A stretch of 5,515 nt of DNA from Fibrobacter sp. UBA1765 (GCA_002314675.1 DCGZ01000006.1:1-5515); one strand, 5' to 3'. Positions 1 to 5,476 are shown, counted from the first letter of the stretch. The notes: a model not told the origin generated them from the sequence alone. Made by a program: numbers and translations.

Positions 1-1008
1 TCTTCTGTCACTCCGGGTTCTTCTTCAAGTGTCATCCTGAGCGACAGCGAAGGATCTAGCAGTAGCGTCAAGGGCAGTGCCCCAGCCGATGTGTCATCCT
101 CTTCTGTCATTTCCGACCCCGATCGGGAATCTAGTAGTTCCTCGGTGAAATCTAGCAGCAGTTCGGCTAAGTCCAGTTCCTCTGTGAACTCGTCATCAAG
201 TGTCAAATCTAGCAGCAGCTCTTCTGCGAAGTCTTCGTCGTCAGTTGCTTCGAGTAGTAGTTACACTCCGTTTATTCATAAATCGCAATTTTTGACAGAT
301 AGTTTGATCACAGACGCATATAAGGTATTTACAGATCCGAGAGATGGTCAGTCATACTATTACTTGACTATTAACGGAAAACGCCAAGATGGAATACGAG
401 GTTCTGTAACAATCTTTGCTCAAAATCTTAATTATGGGGAACAAATAGACGGAAAAGAAAACCAAAATGATGACACCAAAACTGAAAAGTATTGTTACGA
501 TAATGACTGGACTATGTGTGACAGGTATGGTGGGCTGTATCAATGGGCAGAAGCGATGGGGCTGCCTAGTGAATGCAATACAAAAAGTTGTGCCAATTTA
601 ATAAGCGATCCGAGTAATCACCAAGGCATTTGCCCTACTGGTTGGCGGTTAATGACTTATGATGATTATGAACTAATTTATTGGAGTACTGATAAGGGGG
701 CTGCCGCTTTGAGATCTCAGGGAGGGTTTAATGGCTACAATAGCACTGGGCTTTCCTTAGTAGGTGCTGGGTATCGGTGTAGCGGATGTTCTAAAGGTTT
801 TGAAGGCCGACTTGGTATCGCTGGATGGTATTACCCCACTGAAATTGACAAAAATAAAAAATTATCCACTAGCGAGGAATTCGATAGATCTAATGTGTTT
901 GCGAGCGTAGGATATTCTTATGACAACAAAGATGATCTTACGCCCAATACAGCAAGGTCAGATTCCAAATTATGGGGCTTTTCCATTCGCTGTGTGATGG
1001 TTGAATAA
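1..1008 (+). CDS. FISUMP-domain protein with serine-rich linker (5' partial)
   Basis: The reading frame is open from base 1 to the TAA at 1006-1008 (335 codons visible), so the true start and any signal peptide lie left of the window. The GTG at 91 is only an internal valine. Residues 1 to about 87 are a poly-serine linker with short V, K, A and N interruptions. From about residue 105 to the end is a FISUMP domain. Landmarks are a DPRDGQSY opening, an FAQNLNY block, YCYDNDW with paired cysteines, YGGLYQWAEAM, HQGICPTGWR, and the closing FSIRCV. FISUMP proteins are an expanded family in Fibrobacter, probably surface or exported; their biochemical role is unknown to me. The gene is a paralogue of the one at 1167 and lies 158 bases upstream of it on the same strand. 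Domain recognition is firm; function is not. Confidence 0.85.
   Translation, partial: SSVTPGSSSSVILSDSEGSSSSVKGSAPADVSSSSVISDPDRESSSSSVKSSSSSAKSSSSVNSSSSVKSSSSSSAKSSSSVASSSSYTPFIHKSQFLTDSLITDAYKVFTDPRDGQSYYYLTINGKRQDGIRGSVTIFAQNLNYGEQIDGKENQNDDTKTEKYCYDNDWTMCDRYGGLYQWAEAMGLPSECNTKSCANLISDPSNHQGICPTGWRLMTYDDYELIYWSTDKGAAALRSQGGFNGYNSTGLSLVGAGYRCSGCSKGFEGRLGIAGWYYPTEIDKNKKLSTSEEFDRSNVFASVGYSYDNKDDLTPNTARSDSKLWGFSIRCVMVE
28..62 (+). repeat. Palindromic repeat-like segment inside the serine linker, copy A
   Basis: These 35 bases match 1344-1378 at 33 of 35 positions; the differences are at 37 and 54. The segment carries ATCCT at 34-38 and its complement AGGAT at 51-55. It resembles the dispersed intergenic repeat beginning GTCATCCTGAGCG that I recall from many bacterial genomes. 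Here it is translated in frame as VILSDSEGSS. The DNA similarity between the two genes exceeds what a loosely conserved serine linker would need. Confidence 0.55.
106..134 (+). repeat. Second palindromic segment in the same linker
   Basis: The segment begins GTCATTTCCGACC and contains the perfect 10-base palindrome CCCGATCGGG (118-127). TTTCCGA at 110-116 can pair with TCGGGAA at 123-129 with one G-T wobble. It resembles another widespread GTCATTCC...GGAATCT intergenic repeat type. It is read in frame as VISDPDRES between serine runs. Confidence 0.45.
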
Positions 1009-1021
1009 CTCAATCGGAGCC

Positions 1022-1050
1022 TTGACAAAGACTGCTTTGCGTTATACAAC
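1022..1050 (+). promoter_or_regulatory. Candidate promoter for the second FISUMP gene
   Basis: TTGACA at 1022-1027 matches the sigma-70 -35 consensus exactly. A TACAAC -10-like hexamer follows at 1045-1050 after a 17-base spacer; TATACA at 1043-1048 is an alternative with a 15-base spacer. Transcription from here would give a leader of roughly 110 bases containing the 60-bp repeat at 1090-1149. Fibrobacter promoter consensus is not something I can confirm. Confidence 0.35.
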
Positions 1051-1063
1051 CATTGAGGTCGAT

Positions 1064-1144
1064 ATGTCTAAAAAAATCAGCAAGAAAAATTTGCTCGTGA
1101 TGACTGCAAAATCGGCATCCTTCAACAGCGCAAGATTTGCATAG
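1064..1144 (+). other. Possible 26-aa leader ORF, uncertain
   Basis: ATG at 1064 has GAGG at 1055-1058 five bases upstream and opens a 26-codon frame ending TAG at 1142-1144. Most of it lies in the 60-bp repeat. The peptide starts MSKKISKKN and is lysine-rich at its N-terminus. At the second repeat copy the same frame is open, has AGAGG at 2466-2470, and could only begin at TTG 2477 or ATG 2486. It may be a leader peptide or chance; I recognise no family. Confidence 0.2.
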
Positions 1145-1149
1145 ACACA
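1090..1149 (+). repeat. 60-bp perfect direct repeat, copy 1
   Basis: The segment is identical over all 60 bases to 2476-2535. It ends 17 bases before the start codon of the FISUMP gene at 1167. Inside it, TGCAAAATC (1105-1113) and GATTTGCA (1134-1141) form an imperfect inverted repeat with one bulged base, so the transcript could fold into a stem-loop just upstream of the ribosome binding region. Its place in the leader suggests a shared regulatory or 5' untranslated segment, or a recent duplication of a gene start. Confidence 0.9.
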
Positions 1150-1166
1150 TTTAACAGAGTTTTAAT

Positions 1167-2405
1167 ATGAACACATTCAAAAAAATCACACTCACCAGCG
1201 CGGTCGCTTTTGCGCTGTTCGCCTTTAACGCCTGCGGCGACGACTCCAACTCCACCAGCGCTTCTGGTGAAAACAGCACACAGAGTTCCGCTGTTGAGAA
1301 CGATGAATCATCCTCCAGCATCAATGACAATTCTTCATCTTCCAGTGTCATCCCGAGCGACAGCGAAGGTTCTAGCAGTTCCTCTAGCGTAAAAGCCGAT
1401 GGAAAATCAAGTTCTTCAATCAACAAGGAAGGAAGCAGTTCCTCTACAAAGGTGAATGTCTATAGCAGTAGTAGCGACGTAGTTGTTGAAATTGGAAATT
1501 CTTCTAGCAGTTACGGTTCTTCATCAAGCGTTAAAGAAGGCTCGTCCAGCAGCGTTTTTGACATCACTGCACCATGTACAAATGGAAGTTACAAGAGGTA
1601 CCAAGGTGTTGTTTATGAATGTGTAAATGAGACCTGGATTTTATATGTAGCCCCATCATCCAGTTCTGTAGCATCCAGCAGTAGTCACGAATACAAAAAG
1701 AGCCCAGACCCGTTAAAAATGGGCATGTCTTACGGCGAGTTTGTTGATCGACGCGATGGAACCAAGTATGCGACCATTGAAATAACGAACAAGTATGGCC
1801 CGGACAGTGTGCAGATTTCGTTTACGGTGTTTGCCCAGAATCTGAAATATCGTGAAAAAATGACCCTGGCCGCAGATGAACAGAATGACGACACCAAGGT
1901 GGAAGGTTACTGCTACCGTGACAGCACGGAATATTGCGATGACTGGTATGGAGCCTATTACCAGTGGGCAGAAATGATGGCTTTGCCCTATGAATGCAAC
2001 AGCAAGAGCTGTGCTGACTTAATCGACCCTGATGGTGATGGATTCCACCAGGGAATCTGCCCCGATGACTGGCACGTTATGACTCAGAAGGAAATGCTTG
2101 CCGTTTTCTATGTGACCGGGACAGGAAGTTATGATGCAATGAAATCTTTTGTATCCTACGAAGGCGGCGGACACGGCTCCAACAAATCTGGATTAAGCAT
2201 GGTGGCTTCTGGACGAAGAAGTTATAAAACTGGAAACTTTGAAGAATATCATAAACTAGCTCACTTTTCATATCCTGCCGAATCCACCAAAAAACCGGAA
2301 AATTCTGCTTTAGGGGGCGGATTTGGCGCAGATGTCAATGACATTAAAAGTTCCACGCAATACAAACTGGATGGAACCCAGATTCGTTGTGTAAAGGACT
2401 ACTAG
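1167..2405 (+). CDS. FISUMP-domain lipoprotein with serine-rich stalk
   Basis: This 412-residue protein starts at ATG 1167, with a weak AGAG at 1156-1159 seven bases upstream. Residues 1-23 are a lipoprotein-type signal: MNTFKK, a hydrophobic core, then FNAC with Cys23 as the likely lipidated residue. The lipobox is imperfect because F stands where L is usual. Residues about 24-136 are a serine-rich stalk. Residues 137-161 are a small Cys-containing module (CTNGSYKRYQGVVYEC) often seen next to these domains. A second short serine linker leads to the FISUMP domain at about 186-411 (DRRDGTKY, FAQNLKY, YCYRD, YGAYYQWAEMM, HQGICPDDWH, and closing IRCVKDY). It is probably anchored at the outer membrane or cell surface; the molecular role is unknown. 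It is closely similar in layout to the gene ending at 1008. Confidence 0.9.
   Translation: MNTFKKITLTSAVAFALFAFNACGDDSNSTSASGENSTQSSAVENDESSSSINDNSSSSSVIPSDSEGSSSSSSVKADGKSSSSINKEGSSSSTKVNVYSSSSDVVVEIGNSSSSYGSSSSVKEGSSSSVFDITAPCTNGSYKRYQGVVYECVNETWILYVAPSSSSVASSSSHEYKKSPDPLKMGMSYGEFVDRRDGTKYATIEITNKYGPDSVQISFTVFAQNLKYREKMTLAADEQNDDTKVEGYCYRDSTEYCDDWYGAYYQWAEMMALPYECNSKSCADLIDPDGDGFHQGICPDDWHVMTQKEMLAVFYVTGTGSYDAMKSFVSYEGGGHGSNKSGLSMVASGRRSYKTGNFEEYHKLAHFSYPAESTKKPENSALGGGFGADVNDIKSSTQYKLDGTQIRCVKDY
1344..1378 (+). repeat. Palindromic repeat-like segment inside the serine linker, copy B
   Basis: This is the counterpart of 28-62, matching at 33 of 35 bases, and is translated as VIPSDSEGSS within the stalk of the second FISUMP protein. 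The change at 1353 weakens the ATCCT/AGGAT pairing, suggesting the copy is drifting as coding sequence. Confidence 0.5.
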
Positions 2406-2475
2406 CTAGAGTCGTTTAGGTAAAGCTTAACAAAAGAATAAGGAACGTTCTTAATGGTCGGTCCTAGAGGAAATT
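2406..2475 (+). other. Spacer after the FISUMP gene
   Basis: There is no convincing terminator here. The only structure is a short imperfect palindrome centred on AACGTT (2439-2453). TTAACA at 2427-2432 and CTTAAT at 2450-2455, 17 bases apart, form a weak promoter-like pair upstream of the second 60-bp repeat. AGAGGAA at 2466-2472 is Shine-Dalgarno-like. Confidence 0.3.
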
Positions 2476-2535
2476 TTTGCTCGTGATGACTGCAAAATCG
2501 GCATCCTTCAACAGCGCAAGATTTGCATAGACACA
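2476..2535 (+). repeat. 60-bp perfect direct repeat, copy 2
   Basis: The segment is identical to 1090-1149. It ends 15 bases before the ATG at 2551, a spacing almost equal to the 17 bases seen at the first copy. The downstream gene is reduced to a stump. Sequence flanking the two copies diverges immediately on both sides. Confidence 0.9.
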
Positions 2536-2550
2536 CCGACAGAAGCCGAC

Positions 2551-2604
2551 ATGAAAGCCTTCAAGAAAAACATCCCTGTCGGTTCCACATTGCTTTCGCG
2601 TTAG
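2551..2604 (+). pseudogene. Truncated start of a third FISUMP-type lipoprotein gene (inferred)
   Basis: ATG 2551 opens a 17-codon frame, MKAFKKNIPVGSTLLSR, ending TAG at 2602-2604. The first residues match the MNTFKK opening of the gene at 1167. The same 60-bp repeat lies at the same distance upstream. The hydrophobic signal core never develops, because the frame runs into the 40-bp repeat at 2591. The simplest reading is that this was the beginning of another exported paralogue, cut off when the repeat and the restriction cassette arrived. No serine linker or FISUMP domain follows, on either side of the cassette. It is too short for homology to be certain. Confidence 0.4.
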
Positions 2605-2630
2605 GCCCCGCAGCCCGCATGGGTTCGGAC
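2591..2630 (+). repeat. 40-bp direct repeat flanking the R-M cassette, left copy
   Basis: It matches 5381-5420 at 39 of 40 bases; the difference is T2624 against G5414. It lies 39 bases beyond the stop codon of the endonuclease gene. The partner stem that the right copy uses for its outer hairpin is not preserved here. Sequence beyond 2630 diverges apart from short GC-rich similarity. Confidence 0.9.
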
Positions 2631-2634
2631 TCGC

Positions 2635-2648
2635 GCGGCGCTTGCCGC
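2635..2648 (-). terminator. Small GC hairpin after the endonuclease gene
   Basis: GCGGC (2635-2639) and GCCGC (2644-2648) pair perfectly around a 4-base loop, 21 bases past the endonuclease stop on the minus strand. No T-tract follows on that strand, so it is at best a weak terminator and may simply belong to the neighbouring repeat. Confidence 0.25.
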
Positions 2649-2669
2649 TTGAAAATCAAAGGTGAAGAA

Positions 2670-3209
2670 TTATTTCCTTGGCCCCATGAACTTATCTCCA
2701 TTCAAATGAATCATGTGATCCGGAGACTCGGCCAACCATACTTCTGTTTCCCATGCCAGCATTTCGGAGAACTTTTTGAAGGTTTTAAAATCAAGGAATG
2801 CTGTTGTATAAATTTTACCAGCAGACACATTTTTAGTCATTTCTTCAAGTTCTTTAATTCTTTTTGGATCCATTGGGCCTACAGATGTTACTGCTTCGAC
2901 AAAGTAAATCCAGTCTTTCTCCTCAGAGTAAAGAACAACATCAGGCATTTTGTCATGCAATGTAATTTCAAAGCCTAACGCCTTTAGTTTTCCTTCATTT
3001 TTGACTAAATCCTTCTGTTCTGTATCACCAACATATAAGCATTCTGAATTCGGAGCAAAACGGGGAGCAAATTCTTCAATAATAGCCTTTTGCAGCTGGT
3101 TATGTTTTCCAGGCGAAAAAGTGAAATCCGAATTATTGATTTTTACAGACATTTTCTGCATCGTCTTTTTAGATGCGTATTGTTCAATCAAAGACTGATG
3201 CTCTTTCAA
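2670..3209 (-). CDS. BsuBI/PstI endonuclease, C-terminal nuclease half
   Basis: This frame encodes 179 residues counted from TTG 3209. That codon has no Shine-Dalgarno sequence and is probably not a real start; the first ATG is at 3161, also poorly preceded. It contains the family's nuclease core: FSPGKHNQLQ (31-40), YVGDT (59-63), MPDVVLY (88-94) with the acidic residue of a PD-(D/E)XK-type fold, then FVEAVTSVGP (103-112) with a second acidic residue. The C-terminal WETEVWLAESPDHMIHLNG (153-171) is also typical. Produced alone it would lack the N-terminal DNA-recognition domain. It is translated usefully only if frameshifting joins it to the upstream half. Confidence 0.75.
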   Translation of the reverse strand: MKEHQSLIEQYASKKTMQKMSVKINNSDFTFSPGKHNQLQKAIIEEFAPRFAPNSECLYVGDTEQKDLVKNEGKLKALGFEITLHDKMPDVVLYSEEKDWIYFVEAVTSVGPMDPKRIKELEEMTKNVSAGKIYTTAFLDFKTFKKFSEMLAWETEVWLAESPDHMIHLNGDKFMGPRK

Positions 3210-3591
3210 AAAAGAAGTTTTTTTTCTTTTCCCAATCCTTTTTTCCGAAATGCGTTATTAACAATAACATTTCTTCAGTCAAACGATAGCGATAATTCGG
3301 GCTATTCGTAGCCAATCCGTTATCTTCGATAAAGGCTGCGTTTCTAAAATGGTGTATCGCTTGTTTTCTAAAAGTTTCGCGGCTATTTTCGGCGTAAGCC
3401 ACGCCATAGTTCTTTTCTGTGAAAGAAATGATATCGTGTATTCGAATCCAATCGTTGGATGCGTATTCCCAATTTGCTGATTCCTGAATGTATGCCATAG
3501 CAAGCAATACATAACAACACAAATCCGACTGTTGTTGTTTAGGTACCTGCAATTGTGTGAGAATTTCTCTTGCTTCTTCTACTTTCGTCAT
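3184..3591 (-). CDS. BsuBI/PstI endonuclease, N-terminal helix-turn-helix half
   Basis: This frame encodes 135 residues from ATG 3591. The start is supported by AGAGGAA at 3597-3603 and by the ATGA overlap with the methyltransferase stop. Residues 1 to about 123 match the helical N-terminal domain of BsuBI/PstI enzymes: a helical LCCYVLLAMAYIQ segment, NDWIRIHDIISF, RETFRKQAIHHFRNAAFI, and YRLTEEMLLLI followed by FGKKDW. The last dozen residues (KNFFFERASVFD) are out-of-frame read-through of the homopolymer region. The fragment has no catalytic residues. Confidence 0.75.
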   Translation of the reverse strand: MTKVEEAREILTQLQVPKQQQSDLCCYVLLAMAYIQESANWEYASNDWIRIHDIISFTEKNYGVAYAENSRETFRKQAIHHFRNAAFIEDNGLATNSPNYRYRLTEEMLLLITHFGKKDWEKKKNFFFERASVFD

Positions 3592-5075
3592 ACATATTCC
3601 TCTAAAATTGCATCGCAGGATTGTACAGACATATTGTGCAACCTAATCAATTTTTTCCCCATTGCTTCTATTATGCTGATTGGGGGAACCGGCATTGCGT
3701 TTACTTCCGTAGAATTTACCTGAGTAGAACCATTCAAAATACGGTAAAATCCGTCGTAAAGAGTAGAGTTGAACAGCACATACAATCCGTAAACAATGCA
3801 TTCGGAAAGTTTTTCCAAACCATTGATGAAGTTTATTTTATTTTGAGTGCTGATAGACTCGTAGTCAGGATTTTTTCGTGCTAGATACACTCCACATTGA
3901 AGCCTGCGTGGTTCTTCTTTTGCGGTAAAACGCTTCACAAACAAATAGTTTGTATTGGCTTGTAGCAATCCTTTTTGATCAGTTTCAATATATTCATTTT
4001 CTTTTCCAATAGGAAAAATAACTTTGCCGTTTTTTATATGCTGAGAATAAAATAAAGGAACTGTCTGTTGGCTTTTTTCGTTTCTTAAAACATCCCTGTT
4101 TCTAAAGTCAACAGTCAATCCTGTTTTCATTTTCAATCCAATCGAGGGAAGTGTGTCAGTCCATTTGTTTAATTTTTCAATAACTTCAACTTCTTGTTGG
4201 CAAGTTGGTAAAAATACATAGGAGTCGCCACCAGAGACAACAACATTGTATGGTACCGCAAATGATGTTTTGTCTTTAAAATCGGAGTTATCTTTTGTTG
4301 TTGTAATAAAAACATCTTTAGGACGAATAGAAGTTTTCCGCACCTTGAAAATCATTGTTTCTTGAAGAACTGTTTCTTTGTCAAAGACTTTATCTCTTGA
4401 AACAAACAGATGGATATGTTCTAAAGAAGCTTCGCCAAGAAATTTTTGACGGAATGCTTTAAAGTAAGCGCCCGATGTCCACGATCGAGGAACAATATAC
4501 ACCAACTGTCCGTTCTTTTTTAGGTTGTATAACCCCATAGAAGCGAATAGGAAATAGAGATTAGGCGCTCCATAACAAACATCCGGCATTGCTAATGCTT
4601 CTGGTGCGTCCTTGGGTATTTTCATGTAGGGCGGATTGCCGATGACTAAGTCATATTGTTCGGGATTTCCGTTAGAACCTAACAGTGATCGGTAATTTTT
4701 TTCCTGGCTGGTTATATAATTGATTGATCGCAGTTCGTAGTCGAACGCGAAAGAAACTCTATTCTTTGCATTATCAAGATTTTGCTTTAATAAATCAAGA
4801 ATATTTTCGTCATTTTCGTAACAGACTAAATGAAGTTTTTTTAAACAGTCTAGTTTTTCAATTCGCTCGATGAGTGCTATGGATAGCATTCCTGAGCCAG
4901 CCCCGGCATCTAAAAAAGATAACTCCTCTTTGTCAGAAGGAATTTCAAAAAGATTTGCCATAAATTGCGCGGTTTCGGCACTTGTAAAGAACTGTCCATA
5001 TTTCTTTCTCATGGCCTTAGGCATTTTATCAATGTATTCATTTGTAAGTTGCTGCGCAGAATTCAACAAATCCAT
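3588..5075 (-). CDS. Type II adenine-N6 DNA methyltransferase, BsuBI/PstI family
   Basis: This 495-residue enzyme should transfer methyl from S-adenosylmethionine to adenine N6 in the cognate site (CTGCAG by family), protecting host DNA. Motifs run in gamma-class order: KKYGQFFT (24-31, motif X), LDAGAGSG (55-62, motif I, SAM binding), YEND (86-89, acidic motif II), NPPY (147-150, catalytic motif IV), and GQLVYIVPRSW (189-199). A long C-terminal target-recognition region ends with NGSTQVNSTEVNAMPVP. All key residues are present and the length fits an intact enzyme. I chose ATG 5075 because GGAG sits seven bases upstream; an open extension to TTG 5126 adds 17 residues with no family look. The stop overlaps the endonuclease ATG by four bases (3588-3591), implying translational coupling. 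No controller gene is visible. Confidence 0.93.
   Translation of the reverse strand: MDLLNSAQQLTNEYIDKMPKAMRKKYGQFFTSAETAQFMANLFEIPSDKEELSFLDAGAGSGMLSIALIERIEKLDCLKKLHLVCYENDENILDLLKQNLDNAKNRVSFAFDYELRSINYITSQEKNYRSLLGSNGNPEQYDLVIGNPPYMKIPKDAPEALAMPDVCYGAPNLYFLFASMGLYNLKKNGQLVYIVPRSWTSGAYFKAFRQKFLGEASLEHIHLFVSRDKVFDKETVLQETMIFKVRKTSIRPKDVFITTTKDNSDFKDKTSFAVPYNVVVSGGDSYVFLPTCQQEVEVIEKLNKWTDTLPSIGLKMKTGLTVDFRNRDVLRNEKSQQTVPLFYSQHIKNGKVIFPIGKENEYIETDQKGLLQANTNYLFVKRFTAKEEPRRLQCGVYLARKNPDYESISTQNKINFINGLEKLSECIVYGLYVLFNSTLYDGFYRILNGSTQVNSTEVNAMPVPPISIIEAMGKKLIRLHNMSVQSCDAILEEYV
3597..3603 (-). promoter_or_regulatory. Ribosome binding site of the endonuclease gene
   Basis: AGAGGAA on the minus strand lies within the last methyltransferase codons, about 5-7 bases before ATG 3591. 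Together with the ATGA overlap it fixes the start and shows that endonuclease translation follows methyltransferase translation. Confidence 0.65.
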
Positions 5076-5082
5076 TTGATTT

Positions 5083-5086
5083 CTCC
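5083..5086 (-). promoter_or_regulatory. Ribosome binding site of the methyltransferase gene
   Basis: GGAG on the minus strand, seven bases before ATG 5075, decides this start over the upstream TTG at 5126. Confidence 0.6.
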
Positions 5087-5090
5087 AACA

Positions 5091-5137
5091 AAAATCTCTT
5101 ATCAACGAAAATATAAAATAAATCAAATGCCATTATA
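5091..5137 (-). promoter_or_regulatory. Candidate promoter region of the R-M operon
   Basis: This is an A+T-rich stretch. A consensus TATAAT lies on the minus strand at 5132-5137, with only a poor -35 upstream. A second option is TTGATT, 17 bases, then GATAAG, closer to the gene and leaving almost no leader. Neither is decisive. No inverted repeat resembling a controller-protein box is apparent. Confidence 0.3.
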
Positions 5138-5182
5138 TGTCATTTTAAGAAGTTTCTTTGAAATTTTACCATCTTGGACTAC

Positions 5183-5338
5183 ATGACTTTTGAAGCAATG
5201 CTTGAAGAGGAACGCGACGAAGCGGCCACTGCCAAGACTAAGGAACTTGCCAAGGCGTTGCATGATCAGGGGAAACTTACTTTGGCCGAAATTGCTTCTG
5301 TTTCTGGCCTCACTCCCGAAGAAATCAAGGCTCTGTAA
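5183..5338 (+). pseudogene. C-terminal remnant of an Rpn/PD-(D/E)XK transposase-like protein
   Basis: ATG 5183 to TAA 5336-5338 gives 51 residues. The frame is open seven codons further left, to a TGA at 5159-5161. The sequence reads TFEAMLEEERDEA, then a basic helical stretch, then GKLTLAEIASVSGLTPEEIK. It resembles the tail of Rpn-type recombination-promoting nucleases and PDDEXK transposases, which often end in a helix-rich segment with an (E/A)EIA..SGL..EEI pattern. No Shine-Dalgarno sequence precedes the ATG, and the nuclease core is absent. This is probably the 3' end of a gene whose body was lost at the A+T-rich junction with the restriction cassette. A genuine small protein cannot be excluded. 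Confidence 0.5.
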
Positions 5339-5380
5339 AAGTGGCGCAGTCTCGCATTTGCGTCAAGAGCAGTTCCGCCC

Positions 5381-5420
5381 TGCTTTCGCGTTAGGCCCCG
5401 CAGCCCGCATGGGGTCGGAC
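5381..5420 (+). repeat. 40-bp direct repeat flanking the R-M cassette, right copy
   Basis: It matches 2591-2630 at 39 of 40 bases. Together with the next bases it forms a long hairpin. GCTTTCGCGT (5382-5391) pairs with ACGCGAAGC (5419-5427) with one bulged T, and inside this GGCCCC (5394-5399) pairs with GGGGTC (5411-5416) with one G-T wobble. The only mismatch to the left copy (G5414) strengthens the inner stem. This has the look of a dispersed palindromic element. Confidence 0.9.
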
Positions 5421-5438
5421 GCGAAGCGGCTGAACGAC

Positions 5439-5476
5439 AAAAAGACCGAACTGGATTTTTCCAGCTCGGTCTTTTT
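5439..5476 (+). terminator. Rho-independent terminator
   Basis: AAAAAGACCGA-A-CTGG (5439-5454) pairs with CCAG-C-TCGGTCTTTTT (5461-5476) around an ATTTTT loop, with one A/C mismatch in a 16-position stem. The run of T on the right and A on the left makes it potentially bidirectional. It would end plus-strand transcripts from the 5183-5338 region or transcription arriving from the right. Confidence 0.8.

Larger units (their letters stand above)
2670..3591 (-). pseudogene. BsuBI/PstI-family Type II restriction endonuclease, frameshifted
   Basis: Two minus-strand frames together make one recognisable BsuBI/PstI endonuclease. The helix-turn-helix half lies in the frame starting at ATG 3591, and the nuclease half in the frame ending at TAA 2670-2672. 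The first frame stops at 3184; the second is open from 3254 downward, so the break lies in the 71-base overlap. FGKKDWEKK is family-like up to about 3224, so the shift is most likely in A8 (minus strand, 3218-3225) or T6 (3208-3213). Removing one base from A8 gives ...DWEKKTSFLKEHQ... and a protein of about 305 residues, close to the 315-325 expected. Family members cut CTGCAG; I see no CTGCAG in this window. As read the enzyme is inactive, but homopolymer slippage or a sequencing error could restore it. Confidence 0.85.

Noticed and set aside
1026..1039. CAAAG-ACTG-CTTTG hairpin as a terminator of the first FISUMP gene
   Set aside because: The stem is five A/T-leaning pairs with no T-tract, and it overlaps a likely promoter.
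1151..1426. Minus-strand ORF rich in L, E and S
   Set aside because: It is the complement of the signal peptide and serine stalk; the low-complexity codons keep the reverse frame open.
1090..2535. CRISPR-like array from the 60-bp repeats
   Set aside because: There are only two copies, about 1.4 kb apart, with a coding gene between them and no cas genes.
2523..2978. Plus-strand 151-codon ORF across the endonuclease 3' end
   Set aside because: It is the antisense shadow of the endonuclease nuclease half plus the 40-bp repeat. It shows no protein-like pattern, and the shared FALGPAARMGSD piece comes only from the repeat DNA.
3184..3254. Classical -1 programmed ribosomal frameshift in the endonuclease
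   Set aside because: The required change is +1 (or -2), not -1, so the usual slippery heptamer mechanism does not fit. Transcriptional slippage or a genomic indel is more likely.
5076..5126. N-terminal extension of the methyltransferase from TTG 5126
   Set aside because: It lacks a Shine-Dalgarno sequence, adds residues unlike the family, and ATG 5075 has a well-placed GGAG.
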